Assembly (NCBI GenBank): GCA_030544215.1
Contig: JARZZO010000014.1
Coordinates: forward strand, 35,183,734 to 35,247,733
Length of the DNA stretch: 64,000 nucleotides
Direction of reading: 5' to 3'
Source of the DNA: Zantedeschia hybrid cultivar
Taxonomy: Eukaryota > Streptophyta > Magnoliopsida > Alismatales > Araceae
Part shown: positions 33,048 to 45,665 of the stretch, piece after piece
Numbering within the stretch: the stretch's first letter is position 1
How the letters are laid out: every line of letters begins with the position of its first letter
Program-made: the position numbers and the translations under genes
Notes under the pieces: model-generated
Told to the model about the DNA's origin: nothing
Databases searched by the model: none
The model's input: the letters and a program-made list of their open reading frames with translations, nothing else

Positions 33048-34545
33048 CATAATGGCATTCAGTCACCTTATAATGGTGGAGGGCCACGACGACTTTTAAA
33101 GCCACGTTCACAGATCTAATATTTATAAAAGAGGGTATTTTGCTTTTATCTTGGTCTCACCTTAAGTGGTAGAATAAATATATTCGAGCTATATATTTAC
33201 TGTACCTAGTAATTGCTCAAAATAAATGCATCCCATGCAAATAAATAAGCCTGGGTGATCATGGACTCTAAGTAAAGCTATGCTGATATCCAGCCTACTT
33301 CTCGAGCAGCAGGATCATCCTCGCAGTTTGTCCTCCATGCCTTCAACCTCCATCCGCAGCATTAGTTACAATAATTGCACGGCTCGTAGGCCGGAAAAAG
33401 AATTACATGTCAAATAATTTCCAGCAACCCTTAAGGCGAGTACATTCATCGGAAGAAGATAGAATTACATTGGAAATTAAAATAGAGGAAGAAGGAAGGC
33501 TCGTAGGCCTAAAACGAACAGAGTTAAGTCCATGATCACCCTCCATTCCAAACACAATCATATGAATCACAGAAGGGTTATTTTTGAAAATAATCCTTAT
33601 ATTTGGATTGAAATCATGGGTTGTGCATACGAGAAATTTTGGTCATGTTTAATTTTGAAAAACTCATAGTTACATTCAAAATTAATCTAACAGAGGCCAA
33701 AATAATTAAGGCATCACAGTAACATCTATTCACAGAACCATTCCATATGTATAAGAGGATATACACATGAATTTTAAATTTTAAATTCAATCAATCAACA
33801 ACAATTAAGACAATCATGAAATTTAAATTCAAATTAATCATCCAATGACATAATACAATTTAATTAAATGATCGTCTTCAATTATCTTTCATTAAAATTC
33901 ACAATTTATTCTTTTAAAAATTATATAATAATTTTACAAATTCAAAAATTAAATTTTAACGATAATCCTCTCAAAATTTTGAATTTAACAATTATCTAAT
34001 AATTAAAAATTTGAAAGTTTGAATTTATACGTAAACTTCAATTAAACTCAAAATTTACATGATAATTATTAGATTAATTAACAATAAATTTAATTAATCA
34101 TATCCGATAATTATCATAATTTTAGAGACAAAATTTTAACTTTCTGGGCCAGTGCAGTGCGCAGTGCGGGTTGGAGCAGTGCGCCTAACAGTGGGAAAAA
34201 TCGGGCAGCAATTAATTTTAAATAATTTTAAAAATTAACCCGACGCCTAACATGGTGTGGACGGCCATGCAGGGCCGTTTAAATTTTTTTTTTTTAATGA
34301 AAAATTCCAGAAAAAAAAAATCTGCAAACTTGACGGCCACTCCAAGTGCCGTTTATGATTAAGACGGCTACTCCAAGTGCGATTTACATGCCCATGGACG
34401 GCGGCCCAGCCTGCTGTCCAAACTCCCACTGTCTCCGAAAAATAAATTTTTCAGGGCCCAAAAGTTAAAATAAAATTGAAGAACTCGAACATAATGTTAC
34501 AACATAGATCATTGTTCCCAGTTGCATCAACAGGAGCCTAAACTT
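33048..34545 (-). other. copia-3 leader remainder
   Basis: AT-rich non-coding sequence between the hairpins and the primer site, ending with a stretch of G-rich repeats (GCAGTGCGG, GACGGCC) at 34140-34430. I see no regular triloop array like that in copia-2. Confidence 0.55.
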
Positions 34546-34559
34546 GGCTCTGATACCAC
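34546..34559 (-). other. copia-3 primer binding site (tRNA-Met initiator)
   Basis: The minus strand reads TGGTATCAGAGCC right after the LTR terminus CCCAACA. Confidence 0.9.
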
Positions 34560-37500
34560 TGTTGGGTTCGGTTGTAACCCCGAAAAATCACAGAAGCGGA
34601 AGAACATAAAACAAAATGATTTTCCAAACCTATTCGGGCTCTGATTGATGCAACAAAAACGATCTAAATAAATTACACGAGATTTATCACCTTGCACAGA
34701 ATATGTTATCCTGTGAAAATCGATGCCGAACTCCACGAAGCTTTTAGCCATACAAACGTCCGGCCTTTAGAGCTGATCCACACGAATCTCGCAGCAACGG
34801 AGTTTTCTTTTCCTTCAATCCGCACAACACAACCCCCTGCCTCAAAGCTTCTGGGAAGAATCATATTCTTCCATCTAAAACCACTTGACGGCCAGGTATG
34901 GAATGGGTTGGATTTCTTAGGTTACGTGATTGGAGAATAAGTGGGTTATATATAACATTGTTAAGGCGGCAGCTTGAACCGCCTCGTTTAACCAAACCCA
35001 TCTTTAACTGCCGCAGTTAAAGTAAATCCCAGAGTATATTATATATCAATATATTATTATTAGCTTATTTATCAAATAAGCCTAATAATATATATATTAT
35101 ATATATGCCCTTTATATTATTGCATATATATTTTTAAGCCATTCACAGATTCCTTTGTCAAAATAATCTAATGCTTTAGTATATTTGTCCATACAATAAT
35201 ATTCCGTTCTACAAGAGTTATTTGTGTATGATCCTCTAGGCCCATTATCTTTCTGGTTTAAAGATCCATTAACTTCTAATCTAATTAGAAATAAATTAAA
35301 TCGGTTATTCCCAATAACCGTTTAATTTGTTCCGGATCTTTTGATCACGTTGGGTCAAGCAAATCCGCGTGATCCCAGAGGATGCCGGGTTCATCTTCAC
35401 CCTGTTAGGCATCTGTAAGTCTTCAGTTACCGTATCGCTATAATCTCTCGCTCATTCTATGAGTCCGATCTAATCGTGTGGTATGGTTATGTCAAACCAC
35501 TAGTGATCGTGTCGTCTTACCATGACCTCCATAATAATTTCACGTTCGTTCCAAACGAACATATACCACCCTGGCCAGAGATTTAGTGGAGCGTCCATGT
35601 CATGACTCATTAACTGTCTGTGATATACCTGACAGTGAGTGATCCCCTTTTGACCATTAACGGTCTTCGCATGCATCTCGATGTGGCTAATAATTCAGGT
35701 CCCGTTTTGGATCGGGATAAGCCAGGGATAAGCCAGGGATATCCCCGTTCCTCGTTTGGCATTGCAAAAAGTCACGAGAATAAGAGGGGTTAAGGGGAAT
35801 AGGGATAAGGGAGTTTAACCCCATTTTTGGGGTTAGATATGGGGATAACTTATTCCACCAAAAAGGTGGAATGACTTATCCTTGCCCCTTAACCTCATTG
35901 TTACCCTCATTTGCCCCTTCTCTTGGTTCATAAAATAATAATATATTTAACTCTAATAATTATTTTATTACTATCTAATGACGTTAAATATATTATTAAA
36001 TAAAATTCTTAATCAAATCGATACCACCTATAGAATATATTATTATATTTATCTTATATATCATTATCTTTAAATAGTGCTAATAAGTATTTTAATATAT
36101 TATTATATATAATATAATATCATATATTATTATATTAAATTAGTATTTGTACTTAAATTATTAGTATTAGTACTAATAAGTATTAGTATTACATCGTGTT
36201 CTTAAAATAGTAATATAATTAACTCTTATAACAACTTTATTTCTAGTTAATGACATTATGTCATTAAATAGAAATATGAATCAAGCCAATACGGATGGAA
36301 TATATTATTATACTAAATAATAGTAATAAGCATCTTTAATATATTATTATACATAATATAATAATATATATTATTATCTTAGATAGTACTAATAAGTTTT
36401 TTAATATATTATTATATATTATAAAATAACATATATTATTATCTTAAATTAATATTAGTACTTATATTAGTAATATTAGTACTTACATACTAATATTAGT
36501 ATTAATAAGCATTAGTACTACATTGGATTTATAAAATAATATACTTAAATTCAATAACGGCTTCATTACTAGCTAATGACATAATGTGTACTTTAATATA
36601 TACTTTAATATATACTTAAATTCAATAATACTTAAAATAATATATATAATACTTAAATAAATCTATAAGCGTCTTTAATATATTTTATATGTAATATAAT
36701 AATATACATTATTATTTTAAATAACACTAATAAATATTTTAATAGATTATTATATAATATAATACATATATTATTATCTTAGATTAGTATTAGTACTTAC
36801 ATACTAGTATTAGTACTAATAGACATTAGTATTACATTGGATTTATAAAATAATAATATAATTAACTTTAATAATGGTTCATTTACTATATTAAATAATA
36901 CTATTAAGTTTATTTAGTATATTATTATATTCTAATTATATGTTAATTATGTGTAGTATAAATTGAGTGTCTTTAAAATATAATTAAATTCAATAACTTG
37001 AATTAAGTATGTTTAGTGTATCATGATACGAGTAATAAAAAATAAAAAAATATTTACACTTAATATAGTACATATATATTGAATATATAGTTATATTACA
37101 TAAAATAATATAATACCCATGTTACTTTAGATTAGAAGGGTAGCAATGTCTTTTTCACAACTTATCTTCCATACTGTGCTCATTTTCACCAAATAGAGAA
37201 TAGGATTAACTTTTTTCTTATCCCCTCACATACCAAACACATCACAGAATAAGGATAGAGATAAATTAATCTAGGTTAATTTATCCCTATTCTTCTCCTT
37301 TTCTATCCCGATACCAAACGGGACCTCAGTGTTTCATGACTTATGGTTAAAGTCACTTAACCAAACATTAAACCACACCAATCCTCATACAAGACCACAT
37401 TAATGTCTCAGGTCAAAGGATCAACGACACTACTGAGACAGATGGATCTTCAGTTGACATTAGGTATAATTAACCATATGAAGATCCATCAGCAGATCAG

Positions 37501-37858
37501 TTTAGTGAACATCCTCCCAGGATGAGCACCCACACATATGTGTTGGTGCCCCGCACCTATGACCGTAAGATTAGTCATCTGCACATCATGCGTGCTGATT
37601 TACAAGTAATTAATGTCACAGAGTGATTACTCTCCAATCAGGAATAGTTTAAGGTATGTGTCCATATACAGTCAAACTCACATTCGAGATCCCATCTTGA
37701 AATTGACTTTACAACCACATATCCTAGGGACAACGCAAAGCAATCCACAGATTACAAGTTTACGCTCTAATTACCACTTAATTATATTGAACAAGATTGT
37801 ACAACACATAGGGTCTACACGGCCCATAACTGGTCTGTAGGACACCCAAAAACTAACA
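34560..37858 (-). repeat. copia-3 5' LTR, enlarged by a DNA transposon
   Basis: On the minus strand it starts TGTTAGTTTTTGGGTG and ends CCGAACCCAACA. Length is 3299 bp, of which 1628 bp plus a 3-bp duplication are a PIF/Harbinger-like insertion. Without it the LTR is about 1.67 kb, close to the 1551 bp of copia-2. Confidence 0.88.
35698..37325. mobile_element. PIF/Harbinger-like non-autonomous DNA transposon
   Basis: Terminal inverted repeats are GGTCCCGTTTTGGATCGGGATA-like on the left and, inverted, GGTCCCGTTTGGTATCGGGATA-like on the right. They are flanked by the 3-bp duplication TCA (35695-35697 and 37326-37328). Length is 1628 bp, with no transposase frame. The interior is extremely AT-rich and made of about four related units starting near 35930, 36195, 36522 and 36833, each containing TAAAATAATA, a TTAATGACAT-like segment and TTAGTACTTACAT. 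The terminal sequence and 3-bp duplication fit the Tourist/Harbinger superfamily. Confidence 0.82.
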
Positions 37859-38310
37859 GGGCTTACCTACTTACTATCAGATATTGGGTATATAATACCT
37901 GCATCTAACCATTTCACCACTTCTTTCTTGACCATTTCCATCATGATGGGATTCAATTTTCTTTGCATCTCTCTATTAGGCTTAGCATTATCCTCTAGAT
38001 AAATGTGACGCATGCATGTGGCTGGACTTATTCCTTTCAAATCAGCTACAGGCCACCCCATAGATTCTTTGTGAGTTCAGAGGACTTCAATGAGTTGTTC
38101 CTCCTGGGTAGGTTTAAGATCAGCGGCTATGATCACAGGCAGAGTTTTGGACGGGCTCAAAAAGACATATTTGAGGGAGTCCGGTAAAGGTTTAAGTTCC
38201 AAGTGAGGAGGGACTTGGAGGGATGGGGGAGTAGGTTCTGGATTGAGTTCAGGTAGAGGTTCAACCTTATTGGGCAGCCAGGCCTTTTTACTCCAATCAG
38301 ATGTGGACAT
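37859..38310 (-). pseudogene. Athila RT N-terminus and preceding linker
   Basis: 'MGWPVADLKGISPATCMRHIYLEDNAKPNREMQRKLNPIMMEMVKKEVVKWLDAGIIYPISDSK' (38061-37867) is the Athila RT lead-in. A TAG replaces the following Trp, and copia-3 begins 8 bases later. Upstream (38310-38077) is the linker with 'PPSLQVPPHLELKPLPDSLKYVFL'. The remainder of RT is lost. Confidence 0.85.
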
Positions 38311-38331
38311 TAGCTCCTCTACTTCTTCAAA

Positions 38332-39135
38332 TTAGGTCAAAGGGGATGTTTCTAAGATGTTATCAATTATATCAATTGCAAAGCAATCTTCCCCATCTTG
38401 CATATGTCCGGATGCTTTGAAAATATTAAGGGATATTTTGTGATCCCCAAATGAAATATCCATCAACTCCGACTTGCAGTTAATGATTGTATTAGCAGTA
38501 GTCAGAAAAGGCTGGCCCAATATAATCGGGCTATTTTTCAAATGCTGAACAGGTTCCATATCAAGGATGACAAAATCAACTGGGAATTAATAAGAGTCGA
38601 TCCTGACAATGACATCTTCCACCATTTCTCTCAGTGTCCTAAGAGATCTATCAGCAAGTTGCAGGATGACCGGAGTCGGTTTCAGTTCTCCTATCCCAAA
38701 TTTTTCATAAACTGAAGTGGGGAATAGATTTACACTTTCCCCAAGGTCCAATAGTGATTTATCAAAGTTGGTTTCTTCAATAACACAAGAGATAAGTGGA
38801 GCCCCAGGATCTTTCATCTTCTTGGGTAATTGGTTAAGCAAAATGACGCTCACCTCTTCAGACAAAAAGATTTTCTTAGGAATTGCTTTGGGCTCTCTCT
38901 TATGAGTACAAAATTCCTTCAGAAATTTGGCGTAAGCCGGCACATGCTTCCTTCTTTCTTTACCCATTTCTAAAGCTTGTGGAAAAGGGATTTTGGGCTT
39001 ATAATTCTCATGAGATTCTTCAATTCTTTGTTTCCCTTTTTCCTGAATGATATTGGGTTCTTTACTATGTTCTTCTTCTTCAGTTTGCTTATGATTGACC
39101 TGATTAGATCCTTGATTTGCGTAAGGATCTGCCAA
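38332..39135 (-). pseudogene. Athila protease region
   Basis: 'GAPLISCVIEETNFDKSLLDLGESVNLFPTSVYEKFGIGELKPTPVILQLADRS' holds the retropepsin DLG active-site triad and the flap-side hydrophobics typical of Athila protease. A second frame (38559-38332) continues with 'PIILGQPFLTTANTIINC'. A TAA at about 38589 separates them. Confidence 0.87.
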
Positions 39136-39329
39136 AATTTTACCACTTCTTTAAGGCCAAAATTGCTTTCGCATTTTTTAATTGTGGGCCTCTTGGTGGA
39201 TTTTGGCCCATTTGAGGTTGGGCTTAAGGAATAGGATGAAGTGGTTGTTGTTAGAGACCCGGAGGATAGTTTCGTGGGTTTGCAATGGATTGGCTGGATA
39301 ACGGGCCCACTTCTCTCCTCATGGTTGTA

Positions 39330-40831
39330 TCAGCCATTTGGCCCAATTGGACTTCTAATTTTGAAATAGATTGTTGTTGGGAGATGACCAATTGTTGCAA
39401 TTATTGCTGTTGTTGTTGTTGGTTCATGAGTAATTGTTGTAGTATATTGAATTTTTATCATTTTGATTTGGTGGCTAAGAATGTGGAATTTGATATGAAG
39501 GTTGAGAGAACATGTTTTGATTGTTATTGAGCTGAAAATAAGGAGCTTGGGATTGGGATTGGGTAGATTGACCCTTATTGAAGGCTTGATTTGTACAATA
39601 ATTCTATTGGTGGGCCCTGTTCTAAAAGTTTTGTGCTTGTGGGTTTGGAGCTTGGGCTTGTTGAGGTTTCCATGAGAAATTTGGGTGATTTTTTCAGCTA
39701 GGGTTATAGGTGTTAGAATATGGATCATGATTGGGCTTTGAGTAACCTTGGGCTGCTTAGACTTGTTCTTGGATGTAAGGCGATAATTGGGCTGCCGTAG
39801 GACACTCACTGACATAGTGAGTTGGGCTAGCACAAAGATTACAAGCTTCCTGATAAGATGGAGAGGGTTCTGAGTATGGTCTTGATGGTGGTTGGATATT
39901 AGATCCTGGATTGTTCGAAGTTAGAACTTGGTCTAAGTTTTGGGCCATTAGATCCATTTTACTCATTTGTTGGGTCAGAAGGTCCACTTTGTCCAGCTTT
40001 TGGGCTAGTGCATTGATATCCATACTAGAATCAAATTCTCATAAACTCCAATCCATTTGGATGCTCCCACTGATCTTTCATATGATGAAAGTGAGGCATG
40101 ATTTATTGAATTCTCACTTAGCATTTCAAACAGATCATATGCTTCTTCCTTACTTTCACTCATGAATGCTCCTCCACAAGATGCATCCACCAATTGCCTA
40201 TATTGTGCATCCAAACCTTCATAAAATGCCTGCACAATTCGCCATCTAGATAGTCCATGACGTGGACATTTCCTAAGCAATTCTTTTGATCTTTCCCATG
40301 ATTCATGGATCTGTTCACCAGGTAATTGTGAAAACCCGGTTATGGCCCGTCTCATGGTATTGGTTCTTCCTATAGGATAGAATTTTTTTAAGAACTCTTG
40401 TTGCATTTCATGCTAGGTTCTAATGGGCTTCCCTATTGTACCAAGCCAGTATTTGGCCTTGTCCTTAAGAGAAAAAGGAAATATGGTTAGATGAAGGGCA
40501 TCTTCCGTGAAATCTTAAATTTTCACGGTAGAACAGATCTCAAAGAACTCATCCAAATGTTTATATGGATTTTCATTGGTATTCCCATAGAACGATGGGA
40601 GCATTTATATGGTACTGGGCTTGATCTCATAATGGCTTGCATGGATATTGGGCAATTGAATACAAGATGAAGGGTTATATTTTGAGAAATGAAATATTCC
40701 TTCATCTGCTTAAGCATTTCTTGATTATTTTCAACCATTTGATTTTGAAGATGACTTTGATGATATAGGTATCTCTTAATTTCTTGAATGGGATTGATAA
40801 TTTCTGGATTTTGAGATCTTCCACCTAGCAT
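39330..40831 (-). pseudogene. Athila gag
   Basis: The N-terminal part starts at 40831 (MLGGRSQNPEIINPIQEIKRYL). The core at 40406-40005 has 'QQEFLKKFYPIGRTNTMRRAITGFSQLPGEQIHESWERSKELLRKCPRHGLSRW', typical Athila capsid sequence. A zinc knuckle CX2CX4HX4C ('CNLCASPTHYVSEC') lies near 39830. A Gln/Asn-rich, repeat-prone C-terminal part (39330-39750) is frame-shifted. Stops occur near 40510 and 40405. It is the structural protein forming the particle when intact. Confidence 0.87.
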
Positions 40832-41755
40832 ACGCTGTACGAAGAGAGAGAAGATGATTTGTTTTTGTTTTTAATTTTTTTAATTTTTATGCAAAGACAA
40901 ACGAGTTGAAAACAATTAACCTAATGACCTAAGTGTAACCTAGACCTAAAGATGATTTTGTTTCTCACAAAGTAACTAGAATTCATTGTGAATCACACCC
41001 ACAAAGGATCAACGGCCGGATAAGAGGTGGGGTAGTGGAAGGCTCCCCCTACTTTTGTAGGGGCCTAATTAAATAACCACTTGCCCACTTAGGCGTTTGC
41101 CTTTGTAACCTCTAACCTAGACACCGGTGTCCAAAGTAGAAGCAAATTCACAACTTGGTCCAATCACAGTGTGAACCCTAGGTTTAATTTGCTAATTGAT
41201 TTTATTAGGCTTGGGAAATGCAAGATGAAGTGTTGATGGTTTGTGGGCCAAGGGAGGGTGATGAAATACCTACCTTATGTTGTTATGAAGATGCCCTTAA
41301 AGTATTTTAGCAATGAGATGCTCACCACAATTTAAAGAAGTTTGTTTTATGCAAAAATGAAATGACAATACATGAACATGCTATTGGCACAATTGAGAGA
41401 ACTCACCTTGCTTCCCGCACTCTTCAACATAAATTAAAATGACAAAAATTGAAAACTAATGCATTCTTAAATGATGTATGTCTTAAAACATGATGATTTG
41501 ATTTCTAATCTTGAAATGATTTTTTTTAAAATTTTGATTTTCTAATTTTTTATTTATTTATTAATGAATGAATTCTATGACAATTTTAAAATCTGAAAAT
41601 AAAAAGAAAATAATTGATAAGTTGGAACAAACTCACCAAATTTCCTTTTCTCCTTTTTTTTAAATTTTTTTTCAAAGTACCTGCAAAAGAAGAGAATAAA
41701 TATGAGTACGGATATACAAAAATGGACCCAAAATTATCAAAATTAAGAATCTAAT
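40832..41755 (-). other. Athila 5' leader
   Basis: About 0.9 kb of AT-rich sequence between the primer site and gag. No frame and no regular hairpin array was noticed. Confidence 0.55.
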
Positions 41756-41773
41756 TCCCTGGCAACGGCGCCA
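41756..41773 (-). other. Athila primer binding site (tRNA-Asp)
   Basis: The minus strand reads TGGCGCCGTTGCCAGGGA, five bases after the LTR end. This is the complement of the plant tRNA-Asp 3' end used by Athila and Tat elements, with one base different from the usual TGGCGCCGTTGCCGGGGA. Confidence 0.9.
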
Positions 41774-41778
41774 AAAAT

Positions 41779-43146
41779 TGATGCGTATTTAAATGCCGTC
41801 GTTAAAATATAAATAACATCAATCTTAATTTCTGAATCTCTATAAAAATAACAAAGTAGTACTTGGTTGAGATCGGGTCGATCTACGGAGAAATAGAATT
41901 TTAACTCTAAAAACTTTGGGTTTTGTTTGAAATCCTGATATAATGTTCTAGTTGAAAACTTCTATTTTAAGCACTTGAACAATATTAATTACAGAATTTT
42001 AAATGCTTTCAAAATCTCTAATTAACACCTAGAACCTACCACTATAACATGATTAACTAATTGTTGAGATTGATTGAAGCATATGAGTCCAACTAAATAA
42101 TATTAGTCTAAGAAAACAATAAAAATATCCACTAGCTTTAAAAGGAAAATAACGTGATCACTATTATTGTAATAAAACAAATTATAATGGTTCCTAAAAC
42201 AAAGTAATAAAAGAAATACTCCCTGACTATTTAACCTCTAAAATAAATTTATTGAAAGATGAAGCACAGGAAAGCTACTGTGAGAAGCTTGGCTCGGGAG
42301 GTGCACTGCACCACTGGTGGGGGCACTGTGAGACTCGGGCACAATGAACCGCAGGCGGGGCACAATGAACCGGAGTGTTAGGCGCTTTTCGGCCCGCTGC
42401 GTGGCAGGCGGCTCCCGCTCGCAGGCGGGCGCGCCGAGGTGAGCAGGCATGAGGCGATGGCTGTGTGCGTGGGCGCGCTTGGGCACGCCGTGTGGCTCCC
42501 ACGTTCCTGCACAGCGGCACAGGCGACGAGGAGCGGCGGCTGCGAACCGCCTGGTGCTGCCGCGTGGAGGGCGTGGGCCTGGGGGCTCCACGTGGGGGTG
42601 CTTGACGGGGTGCTTCCCACCCCGAGGGGGCTTGAACGATGACGTGCAATGGGCGGGGTGCTCCGCATGCTAACGCGTGGATCTGGCGGCGGGCTCCTGA
42701 CGCAGGCTGCAGCTGAGAGAGAAGGGAAGAGAGAGATAGATAGGCGTAGAGGGAGAAAAGGGAGAGAGGGAGCGCCTGACAAAGAGAGAGATGGCAGACG
42801 TGGGAGAGATAGGGAGAGGGAGAAAAGTCTGACAGAGAGAGAGGGAGGACTACGGGAAGAGAGAGAGACGCAGGGAGAAGGGGAGACCGAGAGTGCTAGA
42901 GGGGGAGAGAAAGAATTAAGAGAGAGAGAGCATTGCGAGAAGAGAGAGAGGGTGCTGGGGGAAAAAGGGAGAGACAGAGGAGAGAGATAGAGAGTGTGTA
43001 GAAGGGAGAAAGAGAGAGATGCTGTGTGGGGGAGAGAGAGTAAAGGGAGAAAAAAAATAAAAAGCTTTTGAAAACCAGAGAAGGAGAGAGAGAAAAATTG
43101 GGAGAGAGATAAAATTCGGCTAGGGGTGGTTGCAGAGAGTTTAAAA
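41779..43146 (-). repeat. Athila 5' LTR, truncated
   Basis: It matches the 3' LTR from its inner end outward and stops matching near 43146, after the shared AGAGTTTAAAAA. The outer third is missing, including the tRNA-like block and the TG terminus. Confidence 0.87.
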
Positions 43147-43796
43147 ACAGAGGTGGGAGTTGGCGAGGAAACAAGGAGGAGTCCTCCGCATTCCGAATGG
43201 GCTTGTCTCCTTAACCTTCTCCTCTTTTCTCTTTTACATTACCTGTCATTCATTCACTCTGTAATCTTTTCTTTTCTTCTTTCTTCTTTCCTTTTTACCA
43301 CAACACATCCATTCGTCACTATTGTCATACACGAACAACCCAATTTGCATGCATACATGTTAGAATGACTTAGCACCCTTCAGCCCCAGAGGTTTTAAAC
43401 AAAAAACGGGAGGTGGGTGGCCATAGTGCATGGCCATCTTCCCTCCCCAAACACCTATCCGGTGCGTCCCCTTTCAATTTTAGTTTGTTTATTTGTTTGC
43501 ATAGATAGATTTTACACATCGCAGTTCTAATCCGGTTATTTATTTTCCTTGTTTGTCTTTTCTTTTCGGGGGCTTTTACCACATTCTGCACACGGACTAC
43601 CGAGCTCTCCCCCTTCGGCCGGCCGGAGGCAGAGAAGAGGAAACCCCATCTCCCCGCTCCAACAAGACGCGATCAATCCACTCATCCTGCAGAGCATAGG
43701 GACCCCAAGGTAATGCTCCTGACGATCACTTACTTCAATTCCTAACCCCATTATCGCCCCTGCGGAAGGAGAGCGGGAACAACCCGGGCGTCCACA
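43147..43796. other. Unassigned junction sequence
   Basis: A 650-bp block between the truncated Athila LTR and the truncated Tat-R. It is mixed in base composition, with CT-rich (43200-43320) and GC-richer (43560-43790) parts. It matches nothing else in the window that I could find. Possibly filler from break repair or a fragment of another LTR. Confidence 0.5.
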
Positions 43797-44380
43797 GTGG
43801 TAGGCAGTTTAATGAAGTTAGGGAGTCTAATGAAGTTGGTCAGATTAGGAAGTCTAGGATGTCTAAGGGTAAAAGAATTCCAAATCGATATCTCCAAGAG
43901 TTAGCTTTTAAGTACTTTCCATTCTATCAAATCCCTCAATTGCTAGAGAATCCTATCCAGTTGTCAGAAGAGTATGAGGCAGATGAGTTGGTTGATGACG
44001 GGTATGGAGTATATGAATTGGTACATGAGAAAGATCCCGTCACCAAAGAAGAAGAAGAAGAAGACAAGGATGCAGCTGAGGCATATGCGAGTGGGGTGAA
44101 GAGATTTGATGAACCCTTAGCTGCTATAAAAGAGCCAACAAAGGAAATCAATCTAGGAACCAAAGAAAACCTAGGATTGTCCTCATTAGTCAAAGTCTTT
44201 CCAGATCAGATGAAGAGGCTTTGGTTCTAGTTCTTAGAGATTATAAGGACACTTACGGCTGGAGCTATGAAGATATGTCGGGGTTAGATTCTTCCTTAGT
44301 GGAGCATCGATTGGAATTGAAATCTGGAGCAAGCCCGGTTAAACAGAAATTAAGACGATCCCACCCACAAATGGCTTAAG
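43797..44380 (+). pseudogene. Tat-R pol segment upstream of RT
   Basis: 'GKRIPNRYLQELAFKYFPFYQIPQLLENPIQLSEEYEADELVDDGYGVYEL', an acidic run, then after a frameshift near 44190 'YEDMSGLDSSLVEHRLELKSGASPVKQKLRRSHPQM'. It matches 25802-26400 of Tat-L. Sequence left of 43797 no longer matches. Confidence 0.82.
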
Positions 44381-44381
44381 G

Positions 44382-45600
44382 ATGAAGGAAGAGGTCGATA
44401 AGCTATATAAAGCCAAATTTATTAGAGTTGTCCTCTATCCACAATGGGTAGCTAACATAGTCCCGGTCATGAAAAAGGATGGGAAAGTCAGAATTTGTAT
44501 TGACTTTCGAGATTTGAATCGGGCATGTCCTAAGGATGATTTTCCACTGTCTCATATAGATATGCTGATTGATAACACATCTAGATTTGAGACTCTGTCG
44601 TTCATGGATGGCTTTTCAGGATATAATCAGATTAGGTTGGCAGAAGATGATCAAGAGAAGACGTCATTCATTACACTATGGAGCATATATTGTTATGTTG
44701 TTATGCCATTTGGATTGAAGACTGCTGGAGCCACCTATTACTGGGCTATGATGGCTATATTCCATGATATGATACATATAAATTTGGAAGTGTATGTGGG
44801 CGACTTACTGGTAAAGTCTAAGACTAAAGCTGAGCATGCTAAAATTCTGACAAAGGTTCTAGAAAGATCGAGGGAATATCAATTGAAGATGAACTCAAAG
44901 AAGTGCATATTTGGTGTCTCGTCGGGGAAGTTGTTAGGGTTCATTGTCAGCAAACGGGGCATTCAGATCGATCCCAACAAGGCTAAATCCATCATTGAAA
45001 TGCCACCTTCCAAGAACTTGAAAGAGTTGAGAGGATTAATCGGGAGGTTGCAGTTTATACGCCATTTTGTCTCCCAACACTCACAAATGTGTAAGCCATT
45101 CTACAAACTTACTAAGCCATGAGTCAAATTTGATTGGGATGATAAGTGTCAGGAGGTATTTGATGGATTGGGGAAATATTTGGCAAGCCCTTGTGTATTG
45201 AGACCACCATCTCCGGGCAAGCATTTAATTCTATACATTTCTGTCCTAGATGACGCTGTGGGGGCGGTCCTAGCACAAGAGGATGAAGAAGGAAAGGAGA
45301 GGGCAGCCTATTATCTCTCTAAACTTCTCAAGCCCGTTGAACAGAGGTATACGACGATGGAGAAAACATGTGCTACGTTGGTCTAGGTAGTTCATAAGCT
45401 AAAGCATTATTTCCTGACCCATGAAGTCCATCTTATCGCTAGGATGAATCCAATCAAGTTCCTCCTTGAGAAATATGTCCTTACAGATTGATTAGCACGT
45501 TGGCAGAGCTTTCTATCTTAGTTTGATATCATTTATATTCAGCAGAAGGAAATCAAAGGTTATGCCATAACAGAACTCCTTGCTCATCACCCTCTATCTA
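44382..45600 (+). pseudogene. Tat-R reverse transcriptase and RNase H
   Basis: An open frame 44382-45122 covers nearly all RT: 'MKEEVDKLYKAKFIRVVLYPQWVANIVPVMKKDGKVRICIDFRDLNRACPKDDFPLSHID', 'FMDGFSGYNQIRLAEDDQEK', 'VVMPFGLKTAGATYY'. The catalytic box is YVGD instead of YVDD, so it is inactive even though the frame is open. TGA at 45120 leads into RNase H ('LASPCVLRPPSPGKHLILYISVLDDAVGAVLAQEDEEGKERAAYYLSKLL'), with stops at about 45386 and 45489. Confidence 0.9.
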
Positions 45601-45665
45601 TATTTGATCTGGTTTGATCGGAGTTTCCGGATTAGGAACTGATCTCCATTAACAGAATAAAAAAT

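Larger units (their letters stand above)
30262..37858 (-). mobile_element. copia-3: 3'-truncated Ty1/copia element inside Athila pol
   Basis: A minus-strand element with 5' LTR (37858-34560), tRNA-Met(i) primer site, a 1.9-kb leader and gag to integrase. RT, RNase H and the 3' LTR are gone. It is inserted just after the 'YPISDSK' motif in Athila RT; GGGCT follows the LTR on the right, but the left flank was deleted. It is related to copia-1 and copia-2 in gag and integrase yet clearly divergent. Confidence 0.87.
26821..43146 (-). mobile_element. Athila-type Ty3/gypsy element, rearranged
   Basis: A minus-strand element: 5' LTR 43146-41779 (truncated), tRNA-Asp primer site, gag, protease and RT start (40831-37859), integrase end (30261-30108), polypurine tract and 3' LTR 28912-26821. 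The middle of pol is missing, replaced by part of copia-3. It interrupts Tat-L pol. No right-hand target duplication survives because the 5' LTR is truncated at 43146. Confidence 0.88.

Noticed and set aside
42238..43174. Open frames in the Athila 5' LTR
   Set aside because: Same explanation as for the 3' LTR; they are LTR low-complexity sequence.
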